Source: Verrucomicrobia bacterium LP2A (GTDB taxonomy: Bacteria > Verrucomicrobiota > Verrucomicrobiia > Methylacidiphilales > Methylacidiphilaceae). From it: a stretch of DNA of 64,000 nucleotides. The notes under the pieces were generated by a model. It had not been told where the DNA came from, did not search any database, and saw nothing but the letters and a program-made list of their open reading frames with translations. Numbering within the stretch: position 1 is the first letter of the stretch; every line of letters starts with the position of its first letter. This document shows, piece after piece, positions 53,014 through 60,042 of the stretch. A program made the position numbers and the translations under genes. The stretch is from assembly GCA_000526255.1 (NCBI GenBank), contig JAFS01000002.1, positions 1,107,925-1,171,924 on the forward strand, given 5' to 3'.

Positions 53014-53441
53014 GCGGGGAGGAAATCGCCAGGAGCCACATTGGGCTGGCGGCGGAAATCCTGAGAGAAGCACGCTCTCTCGGCGGGAGGGGGCTCTGGC
53101 ATCTGGCCGTGCGCCGCGCGCAGGAGGCGGTCGAGCTGGCGCTCAAGGGAGCCCTACGGCTTGCGGGTGTGGAAGTGCCTCATGTCCACGATGTGGGAAT
53201 CTTCTTGAAGGAAGCGGGTGGTCGATTCCCCGAGAGTTTTGCCCAGGAGATCGAGCGGCTTGCTTCGATCTCCCGGCGGCTTCGGGCCGAGCGGGAGCTC
53301 AGCCTGTATGGCGATGAGGAGACGGAGACCCCGCCCGAGCGGCTCTACTCGGAAGAGGATGCGCGCGTCGCGCTTGCGGACGCGGAGGAGGTCCTTGGGC
53401 GCTATCGGGAGCTCCTGGACGGGTGGAATGGGCCTGGTTGA
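53010..53441 (+). CDS. HEPN-domain protein
   Basis: 143 aa from GTG 53010, overlapping the preceding stop. Helical HEPN features are visible: ARSHIGLAAEILREARSLGG, GLWHLAVRRAQEAVELALKG, ALRLAGVEVPHVHDVGIFLK. HEPN proteins with an adjacent nucleotidyltransferase commonly form toxin-antitoxin-like or defence modules. The catalytic RxxxxH of HEPN RNases is not obvious, so toxicity is uncertain. Confidence 0.8.
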   Translation: MSGEEIARSHIGLAAEILREARSLGGRGLWHLAVRRAQEAVELALKGALRLAGVEVPHVHDVGIFLKEAGGRFPESFAQEIERLASISRRLRAERELSLYGDEETETPPERLYSEEDARVALADAEEVLGRYRELLDGWNGPG

Positions 53442-53448
53442 GGCGATG

Positions 53449-53584
53449 CTCCCGGAGCTTTGGGAGGGACTCGCGGAGCTTCTGGCGGGGATGCGCCGGG
53501 AGCCGGAAGGGGGCGCACGCATCCCTCTGCCTCGGCGGACTGGCCAACGGATCTTCGGCGGATTCGAGCAAGATCCGGGGAGGA
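53449..53584 (+). repeat. direct repeat, right copy with remnant of HI0074-like C-terminus
   Basis: 136 bp resembling 52224-52372. It encodes LPELWEGLAELLAGMRREPE, the counterpart of LPEFWEGFAELLAGMRRERE at the end of the HI0074-like protein, but here with no gene in front. It is a scar of module duplication or recombination. Confidence 0.75.
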
Positions 53585-53632
53585 GTGGAGTCGTCCGGCT
53601 GTCCCTTCCCGTTCGGGCAGGCCAACGGCTGG

Positions 53633-54040
53633 CTAGCGGCTGCTCTCACGGTCCGCCCAGAGCACTGCCGCTTCGTAACGCGCGAAGATCGGATCCGCGC
53701 TCAAGAGCGTGAGCTTTTCACGAAGGGCCTGGGCAACGAGCATCCGGTCGAAAGGATCCCTGTGGTGCGGGGGCAAGCTCCCGGCGAGCAGGGCGTGCTC
53801 ATGTTCAATGGAGAGGGGACGAAGCTTCTCTCGGCGCATCCGCTCCGCGAGATAGGCCGAGGGCGGCGAGGGGAGCCGGAGCTTTCCGATCGCGATCTTG
53901 ATCGAGATTTCCCAAGCGCTTGCGGCGGAGAGGTAGAGCGCGTGGGCCGGATCGAGGAGAAGATCCTTCACCTGCGGATGAAAGCGTTCCGGCTCGGCTT
54001 CCATCCAGAGCCAGCATTGGGTGTCCAGGAGGATCTTCAT
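53633..54040 (-). CDS. PIN-domain toxin (VapC-like)
   Basis: 135 aa from ATG 54040, overlapping the antitoxin stop by 4 nt (ATGA). The PIN acids are in place: KILLDTQCWLWMEAEPERF, AASAWEISIKIAIGKLRLP, HHRDPFDRMLVAQALREKL and LLSADPIFARY. It is expected to be a Mg-dependent RNase neutralised by the upstream Phd-type protein. It is convergent with the HEPN/nucleotidyltransferase run. The frame continues upstream to 54100, but that part is within the antitoxin gene. Confidence 0.88.
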   Translation of the reverse strand: MKILLDTQCWLWMEAEPERFHPQVKDLLLDPAHALYLSAASAWEISIKIAIGKLRLPSPPSAYLAERMRREKLRPLSIEHEHALLAGSLPPHHRDPFDRMLVAQALREKLTLLSADPIFARYEAAVLWADRESSR

Positions 54041-54270
54041 GGCTCGAAGGCCCGAAGGACCTCCTCGGGGAGAGGGGCGTCGAAATCGGGGGCGATCCAA
54101 ATCCTGCCCTTGTCGAGCCCCAGGCGGCGCGGGGCGTGATCGATGTCCAAGGGGACGATCTTGGCGATCGGAACTTTGCCCCGCAGGACGAGAACCTCTT
54201 CGCCCCCCGCTACTTTTCGCAATAGCCGAGAAAGATGGGTCTTTGCTTCATGGACGGTCACGGTCTGCAT
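54037..54270 (-). CDS. Phd/YefM-family antitoxin
   Basis: 77 aa: VTVHEAKTHLSRLLRKVAGG then EEVLVLRGKVPIAKIVPLD is the Phd/YefM DNA-binding and dimer domain; the C-terminal tail (IAPDFDAPLPEEVLRAFEP) would bind and inhibit the PIN toxin. It is translated first and overlaps the toxin gene. A perfect palindrome 11 nt upstream of its start is a likely auto-regulatory operator. Confidence 0.9.
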   Translation of the reverse strand: MQTVTVHEAKTHLSRLLRKVAGGEEVLVLRGKVPIAKIVPLDIDHAPRRLGLDKGRIWIAPDFDAPLPEEVLRAFEP

Positions 54271-54280
54271 GGGAAATCGA

Positions 54281-54304
54281 TGACTAAGGTCTATGACTTA
54301 GTCA
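54281..54304 (-). promoter_or_regulatory. palindromic operator of the Phd-VapC pair
   Basis: Perfect 8-bp arms TGACTAAG (54281-54288) and CTTAGTCA (54297-54304) separated by 8 nt, just upstream of the antitoxin ATG. On the minus strand the distal arm forms TTGACT, a possible -35 box, so binding would block transcription. Confidence 0.65.
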
Positions 54305-54423
54305 ATAACCTATTCACCGTTACCCCCAAAGGAATGACACGTTCGAGAACGGTCTCTCCCGTCGAAGTACGGAAACGGGTGCGCTCCGCCTGGGGCGAGC
54401 AGCATTGCCCGCGCAGAGCGCGT

Positions 54424-54453
54424 TTGCCAGGATCGTCGTGCTCGCGCTAGAAT
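54424..54453 (+). promoter_or_regulatory. sigma70-like promoter of the aldehyde dehydrogenase gene
   Basis: TTGCCA (54424-54429), 18 nt, TAGAAT (54448-54453). It is followed by AAGGAG 7-8 nt before ATG 54486, leaving a leader of about 25 nt. Confidence 0.6.
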
Positions 54454-54485
54454 AGTAACTCAACGAATCAACCAAGGAGAACGCA

Positions 54486-56033
54486 ATGGCAATGGTGACG
54501 GAAGACAAGGCGCAGGCGGCAAAGACAAACCTGGTTCCAGTCGATCCGCGCGTTGCGGCATTCCTCTCCGGACCCAAGCGGCTGCTGGTTGGAGGGAAGT
54601 GGGTCGAGGCGGCGTCGGGGAAGACCTTCGCCACGGTCAACCCGGCGACCGAGGAGAGGCTCGCCGAGGTCGCCGAGGCGGATGCCGAGGATGTCGATCG
54701 TGCGGTGCGGGCCGCGCGGGCCGCCTTCGAGAGGGGGCCGTGGGCGAGGATGGCGCCCGCGGAACGGGGAAAGCTCCTCTGGAAGCTTGCGGACCGGATG
54801 GAGGAGCATCTAGAGGAGCTGGCGCAGCTCGAGTCGCTCGACAACGGGAAGCCCTTGACGGTCGCACGGGTCGCCGATCTGCCGCTGGCGATCGATCTCT
54901 TCCGGTATATGGCGGGATGGGCGACCAAGATCGAGGGGAACACGATTCCTTTGGGACTGGGCGAGCCGGAGAGCTACCTGGCCTACACGGTCCGTGAGCC
55001 GGTGGGGGTCGTGGGGCAGATCATCCCCTGGAACTTCCCGCTGCTGATGGCAGCGTGGAAGCTGGGGCCGGCGCTCGCCTGCGGCTGCACGATCGTGCTC
55101 AAGCCGGCCGAGCAGACTCCCCTTTCGGCCTTGCGATTGGGCGAGCTGATCGAGGAAGTGGGCTTTCCCGAAGGGGTCGTCAACATCCTGACCGGGTTCG
55201 GGGAGACGGCCGGAGCGGCCTTGGCCGCCCACCCCGATGTCGACAAGGTCGCCTTCACGGGGTCGACCGAGGTGGGGAAATCCATTGTCCGAGCGGCGAG
55301 CGGGAATCTCAAGAAGCTGAGCCTCGAGCTGGGCGGAAAATCACCCAACATCATCTTTGCCGACGCAAACCTCGAGGAGGCGGTGGCTGGGGCGGCGATG
55401 GCGATCTTCTTCAACCATGGGCAGTGCTGCTGCGCCGGGAGCCGGCTCTACGTGGAGGCGCCGGTGGCGGAGGAGGTGGCCGAGCGGATCGCCCAGGAGG
55501 CCCAGAAGATCCGGGTCGGTCCCGGGATGGCGCTCGACACCGAGATGGGGCCGCTCGTCTCCCAGGAGCAGTACGATCGGGTCTGGGGGTATATCCGGAG
55601 CGGGACAGAGGAGGGAGCCAAGGCCAGGTCGGCGAACGTGGCCTTCGGAGGGAGGGGCTACTTCGTCCCCCCGACACTCTTCACCGACGTTGGGCCGGAG
55701 ATGAAGATCGTGCGAGAGGAGATTTTCGGACCGGTCGTTTGCGCGAGCTCCTTTGCGACGGAGGAAGAGATCCCGGCGGCGGCCAACGAGACGATCTACG
55801 GCTTGGCGGCGGGCGTCTGGACCCGTGACATCGGCAAGGCCCATAGGCTTGCGCGCCGGATTCGGGCGGGGACGGTCTGGATCAACTGCTACAATGTCTT
55901 CGATGCCGCCCTCCCGTTCGGAGGGTACAAGCAGTCGGGCTGGGGCCGGGAGATGGGCCACGCGGTGCTGGAAAGCTACACCGAGCTCAAGTCGGTCTGC
56001 GTGCGGATGAGCCCGAGCGAGTGGAGCGCTTAG
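54486..56033 (+). CDS. NAD(P)-dependent aldehyde dehydrogenase
   Basis: A 515-aa ALDH superfamily enzyme (class 1/2-like). It has IIPWNFPLLMAAWKLGPALA, ILKPAEQTPLSALRLGEL-type cofactor contacts, FTGSTEVGKSIVRAASG, LELGGKSPNIIFADANLEEA (general base E) and the catalytic cysteine in FFNHGQCCCAGSRLYVE, ending PFGGYKQSGWGREMGH. The substrate is not determinable from sequence. It has a clear promoter and ribosome site, is single-gene, and its end overlaps the convergent yceI-like gene by 4 nt. Confidence 0.93.
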   Translation: MAMVTEDKAQAAKTNLVPVDPRVAAFLSGPKRLLVGGKWVEAASGKTFATVNPATEERLAEVAEADAEDVDRAVRAARAAFERGPWARMAPAERGKLLWKLADRMEEHLEELAQLESLDNGKPLTVARVADLPLAIDLFRYMAGWATKIEGNTIPLGLGEPESYLAYTVREPVGVVGQIIPWNFPLLMAAWKLGPALACGCTIVLKPAEQTPLSALRLGELIEEVGFPEGVVNILTGFGETAGAALAAHPDVDKVAFTGSTEVGKSIVRAASGNLKKLSLELGGKSPNIIFADANLEEAVAGAAMAIFFNHGQCCCAGSRLYVEAPVAEEVAERIAQEAQKIRVGPGMALDTEMGPLVSQEQYDRVWGYIRSGTEEGAKARSANVAFGGRGYFVPPTLFTDVGPEMKIVREEIFGPVVCASSFATEEEIPAAANETIYGLAAGVWTRDIGKAHRLARRIRAGTVWINCYNVFDAALPFGGYKQSGWGREMGHAVLESYTELKSVCVRMSPSEWSA

Positions 56034-56659
56034 GGCACCGCCTGGGCTCTTTCGCGGGCGACGACCGTGAAGTGGATTTCGACCTGATCCTTGATTCGCA
56101 CGGTGCCCGCGGCGAACCGGATCGGCTCGATGCCGAAGTCGCTCTGGCGCACCTTGGCGGTTCCGGCGGCGCGGATGGTCCCGGGGGCAGGGGTGATGCG
56201 GACGGGGAAGGAGATCCGCTTGACGGTGCCGTGCAGGGCGAGGTCGCCGCTCAGGAGGATTTGGGGAACCGTGCGGGCCGGGGTGGCTCCCGTCGAGGTG
56301 AAATGGATTTCGGGGTAGCGGGCGACGTCGAGCACCCGTTCGCCCCGCATGGTCGACTGGACCTCCTTCCTCTCTTGGAGCGGATCCTCGGGATCGACGA
56401 CGGTCAAGGAGCTTGCGGGCAGGCTCACATCGGCCTCGAGGGAGGGGAGCGACGAGGGGGCGTAGTCGATCGTGCCGGTGAGCTTCCAGGAGACGATCTC
56501 GTGGTCATGGCCGAAAAGGCCGAGCAGTCCGCCGCGGATGACGAGGATCTCGACCTTGCTCTTGGCGGGGTCGACTTGGTAGACGGCGGCGGGGAGAGGG
56601 GAGAGGGGAAGCAGAAGGAGCCCGAGGAAAAACAGGGAGAGTCGCCAAGGGGAGCGCAT
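56030..56659 (-). CDS. YceI-family exported protein
   Basis: About 209 aa from ATG 56659. The signal peptide (LSLFFLGLLLLPLSPLPAAV) is followed by the YceI lipocalin-like fold: YQVDPAKSKVEILVIRGGLLGLFGHDHEI, IDYAPSSLPSLEADVSLPAS, YPEIHFTSTG, and GDLALHGTVKRISFPVRI. YceI proteins bind isoprenoid-type lipids in the periplasm; function here is unproven. ATG 56704 is an alternative start with a longer n-region. Confidence 0.85.
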   Translation of the reverse strand: MRSPWRLSLFFLGLLLLPLSPLPAAVYQVDPAKSKVEILVIRGGLLGLFGHDHEIVSWKLTGTIDYAPSSLPSLEADVSLPASSLTVVDPEDPLQERKEVQSTMRGERVLDVARYPEIHFTSTGATPARTVPQILLSGDLALHGTVKRISFPVRITPAPGTIRAAGTAKVRQSDFGIEPIRFAAGTVRIKDQVEIHFTVVARERAQAVP

Positions 56660-56743
56660 GCGGGAAGCCGAACGGGTGCCGGAGAGCATGCGGGTTTCCC
56701 GCAAGCTTGGAAAGCGCCTTTTCCGGCCCGAGTCTCTTTTCGT

Positions 56744-57736
56744 TCAGGGGACGGAGCCACTGCCCGCTGACTTCCGGCGAAGGGAGCGGAAGAAACCTTC
56801 CGCACGGGACATCCAGGGCTTGCCCAGTCGCTTGATCCGGGCGGCCTGGGAGTAGGAGAGCCCGAGCCGGAGCAGCCTCCGGTCCCGGGAGGGGAGGACC
56901 GGCCAGATCCACTCGCCGTAGCGGGAGAGCTGCCGGTCCGCCTCGACCGGATCGAACTGCTTGTAGGCTCCCAGACGCTGGAAGAAGCCGATGCCGGCCG
57001 CCTGCGCCAGCTGTGGGGTCATGCGTCGTTCGCGCACGAGCCAGGCGAGCATCGCCTCGGTCTCCCGGTTGTGGGCGGGAAGGAGCTCGCGCATCTTGGA
57101 TGAGGTCCAGGAGAAGCTTCTGCCCATCCGGTAGACTGCACCCGGAGAGGGAGTGAACCGAAAGCGGAGCCCCTTTTGGAGGGCGCGGGCGTAGAGCTCG
57201 TAGTCGTCCACAAGGTGGCCCGGGCTCCAGCCGCCGATCTGGAGGAGCGCCTCGCGCCGCCAGATCTGGGCGCCGATCTGGGGGAACCAGAAGGCAAGCC
57301 AGAGGTAGAAGGGATCGGGGGGGTCAGGAAAATGGGCCGTCCACGGGGGGCTGGGTCCACTGTCTCCCCACTGCTCGATCAAGGAAGGGGAGAGGAGGAC
57401 ATCGGCCGACGGCTCCCCCGCTTCGCGGAGCTGGGTTTCAATCTTGGGGGGAAAAAGGTAGTCGTCGCTATCGAGCCACTGGATCCACTCGCCCCGGGCG
57501 ACCGCGAGGATCGCATTGCGGGCGTTCGAGGGGCCCGAGTTGCCCGGAAGGGCGAGGACGGTGATGCGATCGCCGAACCCCTCGAGGATCTCCCGGGTCC
57601 GGTCGGTCGAGCCGTCGTCAGCGACGATCACTTCCTTGGCGGACCAGGTCTGCGCGAGGGCACTCTCGACCGCCTGGGCGATCCAGTCTTCTCGGTTGTA
57701 GGCGGGGATCCCGATCGTGACGAGGGGAGCGGTCAT
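56744..57736 (-). CDS. GT2 family glycosyltransferase
   Basis: 330 aa. LVTIGIPAYNREDWIAQAVE, VADDGSTDRTREIL, WIQWLDSDDYLFPPKIETQL and GAQIWRREALLQIGGW show the intact GT-A catalytic set. ATG 57736 overlaps the stop of the upstream paralogue (ATGA), so the two are translationally coupled. It is closely related to the products at 57733 and 47246, indicating a local family. Confidence 0.88.
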   Translation of the reverse strand: MTAPLVTIGIPAYNREDWIAQAVESALAQTWSAKEVIVADDGSTDRTREILEGFGDRITVLALPGNSGPSNARNAILAVARGEWIQWLDSDDYLFPPKIETQLREAGEPSADVLLSPSLIEQWGDSGPSPPWTAHFPDPPDPFYLWLAFWFPQIGAQIWRREALLQIGGWSPGHLVDDYELYARALQKGLRFRFTPSPGAVYRMGRSFSWTSSKMRELLPAHNRETEAMLAWLVRERRMTPQLAQAAGIGFFQRLGAYKQFDPVEADRQLSRYGEWIWPVLPSRDRRLLRLGLSYSQAARIKRLGKPWMSRAEGFFRSLRRKSAGSGSVP

Positions 57737-58662
57737 GCGGGGGAGAGGCGGCGCAGGAGCGCCGAAAATCGTTCGGCCTGGGAGAAGCCGAGTCCACTCA
57801 GGAGGAGGCGGTAGAGCGGGCTGGGGGGGGGCCGCATCCAGCCATGAGCGGAAGCCTCGGTGAAGAAGCGTTCGGCTTCCTCGGTTCGGCCGCTGCGGGC
57901 GAGCCAGCGGGCGACCAGGAAAAAGGCGTCGCCAGCCGAGCGGCGGAGGGGTGCGGTCCAGCCCTCATTCTGGTCGAGCCATCGGGCCATTTCGGTAAGG
58001 ACGCCCCCCTTTTGATGAGCGAAGCTTTGGGTCCGTTCTGCGGAGAAGGGCCCGCGACGGATGCGCCAGACGGCTCCCGGGGAGGGAGTCAGCCGGAAGC
58101 GGAGACCGTGCCGAAGGCCCCGGCCCATGAGCTCATAGTCGTCAAAGAGAGGAGCCCGGTCGCTCCAGCCGCCGAGCTCTTGAAGGGCATCGCGACGCCA
58201 GAGATAGCCGCCGGTCTGCGGCAGCTCCCCGGCAAACCAGCCGCGAAGGAGAGCCGCTTCCGGACAGCGGGACTGGGTGCGCAAGGTTTCTCCACCCTCG
58301 TCGAAGAGGCAGGGAGCGTAGAGGACATCCGCGTCGTTCCCTCCGCTCGCTTCCGCAAGCTGGGTGGCGATCTTCTGCGGGAGAAGGACGTCGTCCTGGT
58401 CGAGCCACTGGATCCACTCTCCGCGGGATGCCTCGAGGAGCGCGTTGCGTGCGATGGCTCGCCCCCGGTTGGGCTGGGTCAGGAGGCGGATCCGGGGAAG
58501 GAAGGGCGCGAGGCGCTCCCGGGTCTGGTCGGTCGAGCCGTCGTCTACGACGAGCACTTCCTTGTCGGGCCAGGATTGGGCGAGCGCGCTCTCGACCGCT
58601 GCGGCAACCGTGTCGGCGCCGTCGTGCGCGGGGATGCCAATGGAGACGAACGGGGAGGCCAC
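57733..58662 (-). CDS. GT2 family glycosyltransferase
   Basis: 309 aa. FVSIGIPAHDGADTVAAAVE, VVDDGSTDQTRERL, WIQWLDQDDVLLPQKIATQL and GGYLWRRDALQELGGW give a complete GT-A catalytic core. It is first of a coupled pair with the next transferase; the C-terminal third is a helical region (ARSGRTEEAERFFTEASAHG). It starts at ATG 58662. Confidence 0.88.
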   Translation of the reverse strand: MASPFVSIGIPAHDGADTVAAAVESALAQSWPDKEVLVVDDGSTDQTRERLAPFLPRIRLLTQPNRGRAIARNALLEASRGEWIQWLDQDDVLLPQKIATQLAEASGGNDADVLYAPCLFDEGGETLRTQSRCPEAALLRGWFAGELPQTGGYLWRRDALQELGGWSDRAPLFDDYELMGRGLRHGLRFRLTPSPGAVWRIRRGPFSAERTQSFAHQKGGVLTEMARWLDQNEGWTAPLRRSAGDAFFLVARWLARSGRTEEAERFFTEASAHGWMRPPPSPLYRLLLSGLGFSQAERFSALLRRLSPA

Positions 58663-58716
58663 CGAGGCCGAGCCTGCCCACCGGGAGGGCGGTCGTCAAG
58701 ATCCAGGGAAAAGGAA

Positions 58717-58740
58717 AAGGGCGGACCTGGGTCCGCCCTT
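58717..58740 (-). terminator. intrinsic terminator of the membrane-protein gene at 58762
   Basis: A perfect 10-bp stem (AAGGGCGGAC / GTCCGCCCTT) with a 4-nt loop, followed on the minus strand by TTCCTTTTCCC. It sits between the small membrane-protein gene and the GT2 pair. Confidence 0.75.
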
Positions 58741-58761
58741 CGAGGCATGGCGCTGCTCAGC

Positions 58762-59280
58762 TCAGGCTCGCCCGGCTTGGCGCCGATCCAAGTCTTCCGC
58801 GATCCACGGAGGAATCGCGAAGAGGAGGGCGATCACCGGAGCCGCCCCCGCGGTCTTCAAGGCCAGCAGGGGGGTGAGCGCCGGGTGGCTGGGTGTGGCC
58901 AGCACGACCGCGAGCTGCCCGATCCAAGCGAGCCCAACGAAGGCGGGCAGCAGAAGGTAGGGCCAGCGTACCGCGCGCCGGGCGAGAAGGACATAGGCGA
59001 GGCTTGCCTCCGTCAGCACGCCCAGCAAGGCCAGGCTGCGGGGATAGCCTTCGGTGATCCACTGGGTCACGAAGGTCCCGTCGGCGCCGGGCCAGCGGAA
59101 GAGATCGTAGAAGAAGGCGGCGGCCGCCGGAAGCGAGACGAGCAGCAGGGTCAAGGCAGCCAGCCAAGTCCATTGGGCCACTCGAGTGGCCAAGCCTCCG
59201 GGAACCGAAGTCTTCTCGAGGCGCGTGCTGAGTCCGGGTCTTTCCTGCGTCGCTTTGGTCGTGTCGTATGCGGCAATCAT
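58762..59280 (-). CDS. four-helix integral membrane protein, unknown function
   Basis: 172 aa from ATG 59280 (AAGGAGAG just upstream). Hydrophobic helices are WTWLAALTLLLVSLPAAAAFF, LALLGVLTEASLAYVLLA, YLLLPAFVGLAWIGQLAVVL and AAPVIALLFAIPPWIAEDL. No family is recognised with confidence. The upstream region is unusually AT-rich with TATGAT as a possible -10, and the gene ends at a strong terminator, so it is probably monocistronic. Confidence 0.75.
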   Translation of the reverse strand: MIAAYDTTKATQERPGLSTRLEKTSVPGGLATRVAQWTWLAALTLLLVSLPAAAAFFYDLFRWPGADGTFVTQWITEGYPRSLALLGVLTEASLAYVLLARRAVRWPYLLLPAFVGLAWIGQLAVVLATPSHPALTPLLALKTAGAAPVIALLFAIPPWIAEDLDRRQAGRA

Positions 59281-59537
59281 GGTCTCTCCTTAATAAGTTT
59301 ATCGCGAAGAACGCGAATCTTGATATGGACATTATCATAGCTTATTGGCTGCGCAAGAAAAAACGTGTATGCGCATCGCTTATAGTATGAGCAATGCGAT
59401 CGAGTTTTCCAGCGGCCCAGAAAGGGAGGTCCTTTCTCGGAGGACAAATCCGGTCGATGGGAAGATGGGATTGGGAAAGAAAAAACGGAAGAAAACCGGT
59501 TGACACTCGGTGGCGATCGGCGCAACAACGATTTGCT

Positions 59538-59918
59538 GTGAGAAAAGCAGGAATCCTGCTCGCCATCCTGGTGGCTTGCCATCTTGCGGGGGGCCACTGG
59601 CTCCTTTGGCAAGGTGCCGCCTGGGCTGGGATGCTCGTGCGCTATGCACAGAGCTATGGAGTGGAAGCGGGAGTCGCGATGACCTTCGACGGGAAGCATC
59701 CCTGCCACATCTGCAAGAATGTGGTCAAAGAAAAGAGCAAGGAGGATCAGAGTTCGCGGACCGAGCGGTCCCAGGATGACCTCGGGCTCTTTTTCCTCGC
59801 GGAGGATTCCGTCTTGGCCCCCCTGCTTCTCTCTCCAGAAACGCCGTCGCTCGACCAGCCCCGCCTGACGAGCCGAACGGATCCTCCCCATTCTCCCCCT
59901 CCCCGACCTCTCGCGTAA
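59538..59918 (+). CDS. small exported/membrane protein with HPCxxC motif
   Basis: 126 aa from GTG 59538. One N-terminal helix (AGILLAILVACHLAGGHWLL) is followed by AQSYGVEAGVAMTFDGKHPCHICKNVVKEKSKE, then a polar proline-rich tail. The HPCHICK motif suggests metal or redox binding. Similar short proteins sit next to TonB receptors in other bacteria, in my recollection; the receptor gene here begins 124 nt downstream. The frame is open to 59394, but that part lacks protein-like character. Confidence 0.65.
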   Translation: MRKAGILLAILVACHLAGGHWLLWQGAAWAGMLVRYAQSYGVEAGVAMTFDGKHPCHICKNVVKEKSKEDQSSRTERSQDDLGLFFLAEDSVLAPLLLSPETPSLDQPRLTSRTDPPHSPPPRPLA

Positions 59919-60042
59919 CCATTGTGCCGGTCACGGCAAGGTGCGCCGGAACGGATCCAGGCTTACTCCTCCTTACCAGTAGGCGAGCGTAGCCGCGGGT
60001 TCCGGCGCCAGGAAACGCGGATGTCAACGTTTGGGAGGAACT

